In this document: positions 30,454 through 41,000 of the stretch, piece after piece | Numbering within the stretch: the stretch's first letter is position 1 | Layout: the number at the start of each line of letters is the position of its first letter | Assembly: GCA_001586965.3 (NCBI GenBank) | Contig: LUCW03001410.1 | Coordinates: forward strand, 1 to 41,849 | Length of the DNA: 41,849 nucleotides | Direction: 5' to 3' | From: Sphaeroforma sirkka | Lineage: Eukaryota > Opisthokonta > Ichthyosporea > Ichthyophonida | Made by a program: the position numbers and the translations under genes | Notes under the pieces: generated by a model | Databases searched by the model: none | The model's input: the letters and a program-made list of their open reading frames with translations, nothing else | What the model was told of the DNA's origin: nothing

Positions 30454-31420
30454 CTACATAATGTTCTCATATTTTAGTGATAGAGAGGCTCACCTAGGTC
30501 CCAGAGTATGGACATTGTGTGGAGTCCTGTGGACATTTTGTGGGAGAATAGTCTCTCCAACGCTATTCATTGTCCAATCAAACACCAGTCATATCAGTTT
30601 TTTGATATTATGAATATCTGGAGCCATAAATTTGCGAGAGAAAATGAAACCCCCTAACAGATTGGTTGGAATCATTTTTTTCGCCAATACGTATATTGCT
30701 TTAGAATCTGATTTTTATTTCCTCATACAGATACTTGGGTAAATTCGAATATATTTCCTCATACATATTTTTTGATATTTAAAATATGTAGTAAAATGTA
30801 TAATTAAGAAGGCTATGATAAAATAAATTCGAATTTGCATTTCAGCCGGTCCGAGCATGTAAGTGGACAAATAGGGTTTTTTTTATACATGTTGTAATAA
30901 AGTTAGTCGCAAATATCTCGAGTTGTAGTTGTCGTAAACTCTCAAAATTGGAAATCGATATTTGACATAGTAAAATTACTTCAAAGTTTTGATTTTATTA
31001 CCTTAATATGTTGTACGTGTGCGGTAACTGACACTACTTATGTACAAAAATAGACAATTTAGACTTCTCTATCTGTTTGTATGTATCACCTGAACAGTTT
31101 GGCATACTCGAAATCTCGAATAGGCGTCACACTTTTTATAAGCGTCTATACAAGCATTCGCGTTTCTGAAAAAATTTAAAATTTGTGCTCACATAGCTAC
31201 TTTTTTTTTTTACATTTTAAAAAAATTTGTGCTGCACATAGCACAGTAACATAAGGTATCCTGAGGCGTGCAGGCACCGTGCGTGGTCTTTCGCGCTCGT
31301 TTTAGAAATTCACATATCTGCCATAGCTGCCCATTGCATCGCATAGGTTGCGAATGGGGTTAAACCTGCCCAAATTCACGCTTTTTAGCGTTCCTTGCCC
31401 TCATATTTTTAGGCCTGCTC
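30454..31420. other. AT-rich intergenic DNA, no gene
   Basis: Nothing coding. AGAAGGCTATGA at 30807-30818 is a half-site of the CATAGCCTTCT palindrome. Two similar words (AAAATTTGTGCT.CACATAGC) near 31178 and 31225 form a short direct repeat. Confidence 0.4.
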
Positions 31421-31423
31421 GTC

Positions 31424-32240
31424 AATCTACACCCAGTCGTCTCACCTTCGCCCTTTCGAGTCGTAGTCGTTCCAAAATCTCTTTAGCAAGAAATAGCTGG
31501 TAGTCTTTCAGATCACTACTAGAATGATCCGATCCCTTCTTTTCTAACTTCATCAAACCATGCAGTCAGTTGTCTGCCTCATCCTTTGATTCATCGATCT
31601 GTTCAATGTGAATGAACGCTTCTGATGGGACACTTTCCTTTGTCGTCGTTGGGATAGCCGCTGGGGGCGAACTGTCTCCCGAAGACGATAAAGATTTCCT
31701 AGTTTTCGCCTGATCAGGTTTAGGATTTTCGGTCGGTTTATCCGTCAAAACCACCTCTGGGACATTCTGTGGATTTCCTTCCGGTGGTGGATTTGGTATA
31801 GGCTCCTGTTCGGATGCCATTCGCGATATCGCTGTGTCCAATCCAGGTGAAGATTGAGCTTCGGATGAAGAAGATCGGATTTTGTTTGCCTCTCCATTGT
31901 CTGACAACATCTCAAATGCCAATATGGCTGAATAGAGTGTCAAATAATTTGATATCAAGTCGGGAATGTCTCCTAGAGGATCCCTAATTGCGTACCAAAT
32001 TAAGTGTTCGAAACTTTCATCTCGCTTAGTTCCGATTACCTTCGGTAGTATCTTCTAAAACCGACGAAAAGGTTTGCGTGCCTGCTTGCCTTCGTCAGTT
32101 TTCATTGCTACTAACCGATTATAGTCTTTAGAATCTCTAAACATATCGAGCCCAAAATTTCTTACCGCTGCATTCATTAAATACTTTGGTGAGATTGTAC
32201 CATCCGGTTTGGTCTTCATTACATCCGGAAAGTACGATCC
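31424..32240 (-). pseudogene. Element E' ORF region, unrecognised
   Basis: Coding-like stretches begin close to the LTR-like repeat (KTKPDGTISPKYLMNAAVRN, FGLDMFRDSKDYNRLVAMKT). A long Pro/Ser/Thr-rich stretch follows (EQEPIPNPPPEGNPQNVPEV), and the end is a Lys/Glu-rich helix (FLAKEILERLRLERAKVRRL). Position after an LTR suggests a gag-like protein. It does not resemble the ORF at the same place in element E, nor the gags of gypsy2 or the chromoviruses. Confidence 0.45.
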
Positions 32241-32247
32241 ATACGTG

Positions 32248-32836
32248 TGTAAACTTCGATGGAAATTACTAGGTTTCAAACTATAATAAACTAAAATACA
32301 ATTTAGTCAGTTAGGATTTAGCAGTGGTAGCTTGTGTAAGAATGATCGGGACTGCCTCTTGTTAAGAGCCTAAATATCCTCGATCACACAGGGCGTACCT
32401 CTAGCTGTTCTTTATTGAATAATTTTCACTAGAAGTACTAAGTGTTCATGACCACTTGCCTAATTTGTAAATAGACATAATAACGTAAGTCACGTTAATA
32501 CACTAGCTGATATAAATAAAGTTCCATCTGAAGAAAAGTTAAAAAAAGAAAAAGACTTATTGGATTTTGGAGATTGGCGGGAGGACCAAAATCTATAAGT
32601 AGTAGTTCGGAGATTATAAAATTTAGTTTATAATATCCTACATCTACTAATGTCTCAAATAGGTCCAAGTAGATGAGTCATACCAAATACTCAGGCTATT
32701 GGAGCCATCAAAGTGAATTTAGAACACTTTGGAAATATTGGAAAAAGAGCTTGTACTAAATTATTTAAAATACAAATAAAAACCAATGTATTATCTCAAT
32801 TGATCTTGATATTTTAGACTGACCGGAGGCCGTATT
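32248..32836 (-). repeat. 589-bp LTR-like repeat, copy 2
   Basis: About 99% identical to 12422-13009 with roughly six differences, same orientation, so a young pair. It starts TGTAAACTTCGATGG on the + strand and ends GGAGGCCGTATT, then switches directly to gypsy2-B gag. Confidence 0.65.
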
Positions 32837-33599
32837 CCTTAAGGATAAGCAGATGATGAATGCCTTTATTCATTTCTGTGAGCCAGGTGAATGGCGAACT
32901 ATCTTGAAGGCTCATGAGCCCAACTGGAAAGCCCTACCCTGGCACCAGTTGCGTGATAATATAATTAACACCTTTTTTGAAGATGCACGTGACCGTGAAC
33001 TTCTAGAGTCTCGCAAGTTCTTTGCAAACGATACCACTATTCGAGGTGCTCTAGCTCATATGACACATATGGATACTCGGATGGGTGGTCGTACCTGTAC
33101 TGGCGAATATTTATTAATTTGTCAGATGATGGAGACTCTGGGAGCTAACCTCTTTAAGAAAGTCAATGATGACATCATCGCCTATGGTGATTTGCGATCT
33201 ATGCCTTGGTCTGTCTTTGAGAAGACAGTTCACAAGCATACCAATTCCTCTACTAGAGTACTTAGTACCACGAGCTACACCCAGCCCACTAAGCGAAACG
33301 CAGTAGAGACTAATACTGCGCGTAGTACTAAGAAACCTCGCACTACTACTGGAGGGGGTACTAGCTCTACTTCTACCGAACCGAAAGGTGAAAAGAAGGT
33401 GAGAGCGCCTTGCAAGAAGTGTGGTTACAACCTCACAAAGCATAATGGCAAGTGGAATGGTAGACACGACCCTGTTAAGTGTGCACCAGGCAAGCCAGAT
33501 TTTGGACACTATATGAAAGAGTGTGCTACTTGCAAGGGTACTAACGGTTGGCACAAAGAAGATTGCAAGGACTTACCGGACGTCCAAGTTAAGCACTGA
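32837..33599 (+). pseudogene. gypsy2-B gag (C-terminal two thirds)
   Basis: Same domains as gypsy2-A gag: the helical capsid-like part (FIHFCEPGEWRTILKAH), the Thr-rich linker and the two Cys/His clusters ending WHKEDCKDLPDVQVKH. It differs from gypsy2-A by only a handful of residues. Gag and pol are consecutive open stretches about ten bases apart. Confidence 0.85.
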
Positions 33600-33608
33600 C
33601 AGTACCAT

Positions 33609-34607
33609 ATGTGTGCACTAAAGCAAGATTATGAGAAAATGTTCAATAAAATCTATACCAAAGGAGATGAATGTATCTTTCAAACAGTTTTCGTAAATGG
33701 AAAAAAAGTTATGGCACTATTTGATCCAGGGGCTGAAGTCTCTGCTATCTCACGCCGAGTAGCCTACGCTACAGATATGGCTGTCCATAACGAAACAACT
33801 GATTTAATCTTGGGAAATGGCAAAGTTACTACTTGCGAACAAGCCATTGATCATGCACACATAATGCTGTCAGATAGAAGAGAAGTGAAGACTCACCTAA
33901 TCGTTACTGACATGTCTCAGAAATACGATTTAATTATAGGTATGACTGATCTTCTCAGTTTAGGTATAACACTCACTGGTCTGCCTAATGGGCTAGACCC
34001 GAATAAAGATCAGTCAGATGATAATATGTTAAAGATACCTAAACCTCCGGAAGGTGAAGCAAAGGATATGATTCCGCACTTCACCGATATAATTATGGAC
34101 TTAATTATACAAAACAGGAAGATTGCAATAACTGACTGGTGTATGTTTAAGTTCTCTAATGGGTACGTTAGACTTGACTTAACAAACGTCGACTTCTCTA
34201 AGTTAAAGTGTCCTTCACATAACTACGTGAGTTGGAGACACAAAGACGTTGTCAAAACCCAAATCGAAGATTGGTTAAAACAGGGTCTAATTGAAATCAA
34301 TTATGATGCAACCCCAGTTAACTTAGCTCTCTTAGCGGTCGATCAATATAAATCTGATGGAACGTTTAGTAAAACAAGAGTAGTACTAGACCTGTCGCCA
34401 ATCAACAAACTAATTCCGCAACATAGTTTTTCCTTACCTAAGATAAGCGAGATACTACGCAAAATGGAGGGTGCGACTATCTTTTCCAAGATAGACTTAA
34501 GAGCTGCATTCCATCAACTACAGATATATGAGCCTCATAGGAAATACTTTTCCTTTACTTGGCAAGGTAAGAAGTACCAGTTTAAAGGTGCACCTGAAGG
34601 CTTACAC
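33609..34607 (+). pseudogene. gypsy2-B protease and partial reverse transcriptase
   Basis: The protease-like domain (GAEVSAISRR, YDLIIGMTDLL) is followed by RT blocks VNLALLAVDQ, RVVLDLSPINKLIPQ, FSKIDLRAAFHQLQI and QFKGAPEGLH. The element stops there because of the chromovirus-2 insertion, before the catalytic YLDD seen in gypsy2-A. Confidence 0.88.
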
Positions 34608-34787
34608 TGTAGTAAACACATCAAAATACGATACTAAAACCTACTGTGTCTCCCTGAGGCTCAGTGCGGTGTATTTATTCTTATATTTGATTGTCTACGT
34701 GGTCTACAAATAATTCACCTCGTGTGAATTAATTGTAAATTAATTCTAACTTCACACTGATAGTGGTTTAAGGGGACTTTTACCACA
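34608..34787 (-). repeat. 3' LTR of chromovirus-2, 180 bp
   Basis: On the - strand it starts TGTGGTAAAAGTCCCC and ends TGTGTTTACTACA, with inverted ends TGTGGTAAA and TTTACTACA. Preceded by the polypurine tract and followed by gypsy2-B RT sequence. It carries a GAATAAATA polyadenylation-type signal and CTGAGCCTCAG, a hairpin in the place where the chromovirus-1 LTR has its CCTCCTGAGGAGG hairpin. Confidence 0.8.
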
Positions 34788-34801
34788 CTCCCCTCAAGCT
34801 C
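34788..34801 (-). other. Polypurine tract of chromovirus-2
   Basis: GCTTGAGGGGAG on the - strand immediately before the TGTGG start of the LTR. Confidence 0.7.
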
Positions 34802-35200
34802 AAGCGTCACCAGTGATTGAAGAGCTTCAAAAATAAATGACCTCTTAAACTATTGAAAATTAAACATATATAACTAGTAGTGTAAATAAACAATATATAT
34901 ATATATATATATATAAACTAATGAAATCCTTCTGCTGAGTAAGTTCTTGCCTTGAAACTGGTCTTTTGAACCATCCCGGCTGTGCTGGTATATTTTCACC
35001 CCCCAAAAAGCTAGGGTATCCGCTGGTATGTTTTCACCCCCCCATAAGCTAGGGTATCCGCTGGAGTTATACTCGCCTATAAGCTCGAGTTGTGGAATCG
35101 TCTTTCGCCTCTATACCGTGGTGAAATCTCACGAGGAGAGACAAAACTCCGATCCGGAAGTAGATGATAGACATCTAGTATTCATCAACGTAACGTTGGA
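34802..35200 (-). other. 3' UTR of chromovirus-2 with short repeats
   Basis: Includes an AT run (about 34894-34914). On the - strand it also has three units related to the arrays of chromovirus-1: CTCGAGCTTATAGGCGAGTA ending in CCAGC, then two units GGATACCCTAGCTT...GGTGAAAA...TACCAGC. Far shorter than the chromovirus-1 array. Confidence 0.65.
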
Positions 35201-35201
35201 A

Positions 35202-35400
35202 TTATTGTTGTTGTGCCGCTTTCTTCTTCTGCCGAGTTTGCTCGGCTTTGTGGTATGCCGCGATGTCATTCGGATCGTCAAAAGCTTCGGCTGACTCCCA
35301 AGTTGGATCACCATCCCGCCAGCGAACCAAGTATTCTGTATTCCCTGTGGAATCATTCTGTCTATGTCGAATGATGTAACGGAACGAGGAACTATCCTGC
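35202..35400 (-). pseudogene. Chromovirus-2 chromodomain
   Basis: EYLVRWRDGDPTWESAEAF, then DDPNDIAAYHKAEQTRQKKK. Canonical chromodomain core and basic tail, matching chromovirus-1. It would direct integration by reading histone marks. Confidence 0.9.
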
Positions 35401-36470
35401 CACATATGATCTTCTAAAGGCTTTTCGGTGGCTCTATGGACTAGTCGCAAAAGTTCCACTCTAACTGGTTTACCTTTGAAAGTATCTGGAAGTGAACCAT
35501 CCTTGTGTGTCAGTTCATATCCTTGTCCCTGTCTGGCTTTGACAACGTATGGTCCAAACATTGGTCGCATTGTTTTGGTTGTGCGACCTTCGGACCGTAC
35601 CATTACCACATCCCCTGGTTGAAAGGCGATAAAATCGTAAGCATGGAGGCGGTCAAACTGCCTGGATAGTGTGTCTGCGTATTTCTGCGTGACCTTGTGA
35701 AGCGTCGGCAAGATAGTGTCGTGCAAACGATCCAGCCGGTGTGCCCAAGCCTCATTGGTGACCGGCTGATTCCCGGAAGGTCATCCGTGAAGTCAGCAAA
35801 CGGAACATGACGGCGACCGAAGTAAGCACTGAATGGTGCTGTCTTGTGTCGCCGAGATATTCGGAGGTTCTGGCACAGCATAATAAGTGGTAGTCGGACA
35901 TCCCATGCCGTAGGCAAAGATTCACATAGCTTGCGAACTCCTTCGTGGATGTCTCTGTGTCTTCTCTCCGCTGCTCCCAGAACCTGAGGACGATATGGTG
36001 GCGACTTTGCATGCATCACTCCAACTTCTTGAGTTATTAATTTAACAATCTTGTTCGAAAACTCGCCTCCCTCGTCTGATTGAATTTTCCTGGGAAAACC
36101 ATGTTCCCCAAACACCTCCATAAGTTTAGATGTCACCACTTCTGCTGACTTTGTGGCCGTTGCTCTCAATATCGAGTACCCCGTTGCTATATCCAAGACG
36201 TGCAATATATATCGATTTCCTGCTGCTGAAACTAGTGGCATTGGAATCATGTCGACTTGAATATGATCCCACGGATACTTTGCCGTTATATTAATCATCG
36301 GGTGAAATCCCTTTCGTAACACCCTCTGTCCTAGACATGTGCGACAGTTTCTCCTAACTGTTTGTGCAAGTTCCAGAGCGTTAGGCCACAAATGTCCGTT
36401 CTGCTGTAGTTGAGCAACTGTATCTTCTGCTCTATGATGCCCAATCTTATGCTGACACAAGGTGAGCTGT
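35400..36470 (-). pseudogene. Chromovirus-2 integrase
   Basis: The HHCC zinc finger (GHHRAEDTV...CRTC) lies at about 36340-36450. Core motifs follow: DHIQVDMIPMP, IQSDEGGEFSNK and PQVLGAAERRHRDI. The C-terminal GDVVMVRSEGRTTKTMRPMF block follows. Broken copy. Confidence 0.9.
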
Positions 36471-36479
36471 GTGCGACGG

Positions 36480-37000
36480 CTTATCTCTTCCTCATCTGGA
36501 GAATCCGTCATGGCTACTTCCGAGATAGCGATCGATACTAGCCGAGACGTATCTAATGGGGTGACTTTCGATACTGAGGACGGTTCTGCATATCCCAATC
36601 GTGCTGAAAACGTCGCTGGAAGGCTGTAACCATTGCGTGGACCTACTCTGGCAATGACTGTGTGACCCCATGGTGCCTTGCCACTCGCATACTTTCCGTA
36701 TTTGAGGAAGGAGTGGGCTGTCCTTGGAACTAATACTGGGTCTCTTTGTAGAAGCGACTTGAATAACTGGAACCAAGGCTCGTGGGGCGCCCACGGTAGA
36801 CACACCGTAGCTGTGGCCCTCTCTGATCGTATCTTGCGCAACATTCTATGGATTAATCTCCATGGTGGGTTCATCCATCCGTCTATATCTTTCCAACAAT
36901 GTGCAAACGCTCCACCCCCTGTCATCGTCGGTGTAGTAGCGTGGCAAATGATGGTCCTGATGCGAAGCAAAGACATCGACATTATTCTCACCCATAATCC
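36480..37000 (-). pseudogene. NPPW domain of chromovirus-2
   Basis: The same extra domain as in chromovirus-1, in the same place: WMNPPWRLIHRMLRKI with NPPW at 36860-36871, then VCLPWAPHEPWFQLF, then GKAPWGHTVIARVGP. Conservation between two clearly diverged elements shows it is an established part of this family's pol. Confidence 0.65.
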
Positions 37001-37049
37001 GTTGCGCTTGCTCAAAGTAGTCTGGAAAAAGTTGCCAACATTCTGCATA

Positions 37050-37520
37050 TATTACCTCCGGGTCCTCAGTCTCAACAGTTCCCTCATGAAGCCTAGACCA
37101 CGCGTCTGGTAACACGTTCTTTATACCCGGGATGTGCGAGATAGTAAAATTGAAAGGCGCTATGATGTGATGCCATCGTTGTAGCATCGGATTCAGCTTT
37201 AGCTGTGTGTTCATATACACCAAAAGCCTTGTGATCAGTCAACACTGAAAAGCGTTGACCTTCGAGATGATCCCGGAAGTGTGTGAGACCATATACCAAG
37301 GCCAATAATTCCTTCATGGGTGTTGCGTAATTGCGCTGTGCTGCGTTGAGGGTCTTGCTGAAGAACATTAGGTATTGCTTCTTCCCTTCTATGGTCTGGA
37401 ACAATGCACCTCCAATACCGTAGTCGCTTGCATCCGTTTCGAGTTGTAAAGGTACTTCGTCGACGGGAAATTTCAACACTACTGCCTCAACTATGGCTTG
37501 CTTCATGGCATCCCAAGCTT
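37050..37520 (-). pseudogene. Chromovirus-2 RNase H domain
   Basis: LQLETDASDYGIGGALFQ, FFSKTLNAAQRNYATPMKEL, LALVYGLTHFRDHL and the closing phrase MLQRWHHIIAPFNFTISHIPG. Same order as in chromovirus-1. Confidence 0.88.
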
Positions 37521-37559
37521 GCTGGTGTCTCTGTTCCCACCTGTCTCCAATGATTTCCT

Positions 37560-38420
37560 TAGGCTTCAGTCTTACAAATTCCCGGAGTGGGGCAACTACC
37601 TCTGCAAAGTTTGGTAGGTGCTCGTGAAGAAAGTTGGCTAATCCCAAGGCCGATGCAATGTCTTTGTACTTCTTCGGGGTTGGCCAGTCAATGAGCTTGG
37701 CCTGCTTTTCATGGCAAATATCAATTCCGGCCTTCGATACTCGCTTCCCTAGGATCATGACTTCTTTGACTGCAAAATGACATTTTGAAGGGTTTAGCTT
37801 GAAACTGTGGTACGTCAGCCGCCGAATGACCTCTTTCACTACTCGTACGTGTTCCTCGTAGTCATCTGTTGCTATTACGATGTCGTCCAGGTAGTGGTGT
37901 GCCGGAAGTCCTTGCAATATCACACTCAGTGTACGCTGAAACTGCTGCGTCAGTGTGTAGTCCAAATGGCGCTGATGTAAAGGAATACTGGCTTTTGCCA
38001 TGTGTGAAACTGAATAAATACTGAGAATCAGGGTGAATTGGGAGTCGATGGTACGCTGCGGTTAGATCAATGTCGTGTAATATCTCTTCCCTTTGATGTT
38101 ACCAATGATGTCGTTGATACGGGGAATAATGAACTGATCCGCCGGTATTAATGCATTCACCGCTCTGAGGTCCAAACACACTCGCACTTTCTTTAGTTCT
38201 CCAGATTGAGTATACTCTGGCACGGCGAGCAAGGGTAAGTTGACGGAAGTGGCTGTATCCCTTTGAACTATGACCAAATCTTGAATCCACTTCTGCACCT
38301 GTCTATCTACCCATGGTATCCATTTGTCTGCTACAAAGTTCCTTACTGCCTTCCGCATCCTTGCAGCTTGATCTGGTGTCACTGGCAATCTAACTTCGCC
38401 TCCTTCCAGTCTGCACCTGT
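37560..38420 (-). pseudogene. Chromovirus-2 reverse transcriptase domain
   Basis: VNLPLLAVPEYTQSGELKKV, RVCLDLRAVNALIPADQF, then the catalytic HHYLDDIVIATD near 37870-37905, then KLNPSKCHFAVKEVMILG and DWPTPKKYKDIASALGL. Ty3/gypsy type. Broken copy. Confidence 0.9.
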
Positions 38421-38559
38421 CCTTTTCTCGAATACCGTCATTGTCCCTCAGTTCCTTGTCTAGTTCCAGGCGAACACCGGTTTCCTCGGTCAAATCTGGT
38501 GGTCGTCTCAACGGTATTGGTTCCAATAGTTTGTCTAGCTCCGTTGGATCTATGGGTGA

Positions 38560-38980
38560 GAATGGCGACTGAAGGCCTCCCCACGTATAGCCCTAAGCCA
38601 GGCATAAGATCCTGGCCTACGATCGCGTCGATAGCCGGTGGTAGATTCATTAGCTCGAAAGACTGTTCTGTGAGCTCTAGACCATATCGTACTGGAGTTT
38701 GTACGGTTGAGCCTATTCGCCGTGTACGAAGACTACGATCAGCTAGGTATATATAGGATCCCTCCGGAGCCGACTTAATTTGCAATCCCCAATCGTGTGC
38801 GGATGTCGAATCAATGCAACTTCTGTTTGCCCCAGAATCCACTAACGCCCTGCATGTCTTACCGTTAATCAGGATGGATATGAATACTCGATTGTCCATT
38901 GAAAGTAATGGATCTTTGATCGATAGTATCACAGGTGTGCTAGACGGGAAAACTAAAGTTGCATCTACATCCGACACCCT
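38560..38980 (-). pseudogene. Chromovirus-2 protease domain
   Basis: Active-site motif ALVDSGANRSCI near 38810-38850 and the DAIVGQDLMPGLGLYVG flap-end motif near 38590-38640. Retropepsin-like, same layout as chromovirus-1. Confidence 0.88.
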
Positions 38981-38986
38981 TACGTC

Positions 38987-41000
38987 CTATTCCTGATCGC
39001 TGCCTATGGTTTCCCACGTTGCATCCTCTTCTAACTCACCCTGTTCGATTTCGTCTGGGTGTGCCAGTATGGAAGCAATGTGTGTGTCTGTAGGCGTGGT
39101 CTCCTCCTGCTCCGTTTGCTGGTCGTCCGAGTCTGTTAGAGCCGTAATGGTGTTGACCGCGGGCAAACTCTTATCGAAGGATACGCCTTGCTTAAATCCT
39201 CGGCCCGAGTTGGATGTGAATCCAACCCTTTTGTTCGACTGGTAGTGCTTGCAGGATGATATATGCCTGAAACTGGGTGGGGCACCCGCTCTGCACGCGT
39301 AACACGTGGTGGTCGTAGACGTGCTTGTGCGTTGTGTGCTGCCTCCTCCTGTATTCGTATTCAAATTACGATCTCGTTGTTGAGCTGGAAACTGTCTACG
39401 CCTATCCCCCACATTCATCTGTGTCCGTACCCGTTGTCTGAGGATGGCATCGGTTTCTTGTATGTCTGGATTTAAAATACGGAGAAGGTCTTCAGTCTCC
39501 AGGTGGTCCCAACCTATGTGGTGTTGTAGCGTGCGTTCATACGTCATATTACCTGTCAGGTCCTCGAGGGCCTGTATGAGGCAGTGATTAAGCAACCGCT
39601 TAGGAAAGTCCTTGCCCTTATCTGCTCGCTCCCAGGCTCTCTTGTGAACTTCCACAATCTTGTTCAAATGTTCCCTGGCTGACTCTACACCCTTGGTGCG
39701 GGGATTACCCTTCGCCAACTTCTTAAAGGTAGGGTCTACGGTGGCCTTGCTCTCATGTTGACAGATTTGGTCTATGACCTGTTCAGCCGGATATACCCTC
39801 AGCTCATTATGGTTGTCACGGAGATAGTCAATTGTGGCCTTTGCTGCCTTAAAATGTATGAGTACCTTATAGAACCAACGTATCATCCACGACTCATCTA
39901 GTCCTGAGACATGGATGCGTTCTTCAGTGCCTCTTCTAGCGCCCCTCGTGTGTCTCTATCGGCTGTGCTGCTTAATTGGTAACGGTCTAAAGGCCAATCG
40001 GGCCATGTCCGTGGCTCCGAGCTCTGTTCTTCCTGATAGCTTCCAATTGAGTATTCAACGCTCCTTTCAACGTATCGATCGTGGACGTTAGTAATGTACA
40101 TCTTGGGACATCGTAGTTTCCTGTGCTCGACAAAGTTCATCCACAAAGAAAGATATCTTCCCTTCGAGGCGTTGACACATGGCTCGGCGATGCTCGTTCC
40201 ACTGCGCTGGTGTCATGATCGGCTCTCTCGCCTGTTCGTCTTTGTACGGTCGTTTTCTGCTGCCATGAACATTGCACCGTCGTCGACATCACTAGACTTG
40301 CGCTTACCGTCGTCGACGTCACTATACTTGCGCTTACCGTCGTCAACGTAACTAGCCTTGCGCATATCCTGTATCGATCGCGCGAAGTCTCGGTGCTGTC
40401 GGCTGAGTTCCCATCGTCTACGTAGTTGTTCTCGTTCGGCTTCCCTACGATAATCCCCATGTGGGTCGCTCAAATATTGCTCTAGCTGTCGGCCTCTGAT
40501 TTCGTCAGAGTTTTGCTGACGAGTGCCCGTGGCCCACCCTGACATATATTTCTATGCCGTTGGACTTGTCGCTCATCCCCGTTGCCTGCGAGGGAATCCT
40601 GACTTGCACTGGTAAAACTCCCCGATCGAGTTTCGCTTTCGAGTGAAATCTCGTTCAGGTGCTCGGTGAAAAGAACTGCCATGAATGCGGTCTATCACCC
40701 GCTGAATGAATGCCCGAAGTACCTCGGACGTTGGCTACCCTGTGTCCGCTCAGCTGCTGGTTCAGCAGACTTTGACCGACTAGTATGCCTAATCACAAAT
40801 TGCACCTCACTGTCTTCTGGATCTGCTCTCCCTCTTGCCGATAAGCGAGACCCGTGCCCCAACTGATGTCGCCTGCTTGCTGCCTGGCCCACGTCTTGGT
40901 CTGTCTGTTCATATCGCGGTTGTTCATCTCTTCGACGCGATGCTACTGTCTGGCGCGAAGAAGCTGTGCCTCCTTGGTGGGTCTGCTCGAAATCTGACAA
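38987..41000 (-). pseudogene. Gag region of chromovirus-2, with zinc knuckle and 10-residue repeats
   Basis: The N-terminal part is Arg/Gln/Ser-rich. A tandem repeat of ten residues (KRKYSDVDDG type) lies at 40276-40365. The family motif PRTWPDWP then RDTRGAL follows near 39930-40015, then a helical capsid-like block (KAAKATIDYLRDNHNEL ... HLNKIVEVHKRAWERADKG). A zinc knuckle CYACRAGAPPSFRHISSC (CX2CX8HX4C) is near 39250-39310. The end is acidic, with Glu/Asp/Thr. Broken copy. Confidence 0.8.
40276..40365 (-). repeat. Three 30-bp tandem units in gag of chromovirus-2
   Basis: Three in-frame copies encode (R/K)-K-x-S-x-V-D-D-G-K-type decapeptides. Units differ by a few bases. No such array is seen in the chromovirus-1 gag. 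Confidence 0.9.

Larger units (their letters stand above)
31424..32836 (-). mobile_element. Element E': second LTR-like repeat with a different ORF region
   Basis: On the - strand the 589-bp repeat (32836 to 32248) is followed by coding-like sequence down to about 31424. On the other side the repeat abuts gypsy2-B gag in opposite orientation. The left end of the element is not recognised. Broken, a few breaks. Confidence 0.5.
32837..34607 (+). mobile_element. gypsy2-B: partial copy, interrupted by chromovirus-2
   Basis: The + strand carries most of gag, the protease and the first half of the reverse transcriptase, nearly identical to gypsy2-A. It begins inside gag at the junction with the 589-bp repeat and ends inside the reverse transcriptase (after QFKGAPEGLH), where the terminal CA of the chromovirus-2 LTR lies on the other strand. 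The visible part is open in long stretches. The remainder of pol is expected beyond the right edge, past chromovirus-2. Confidence 0.88.
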
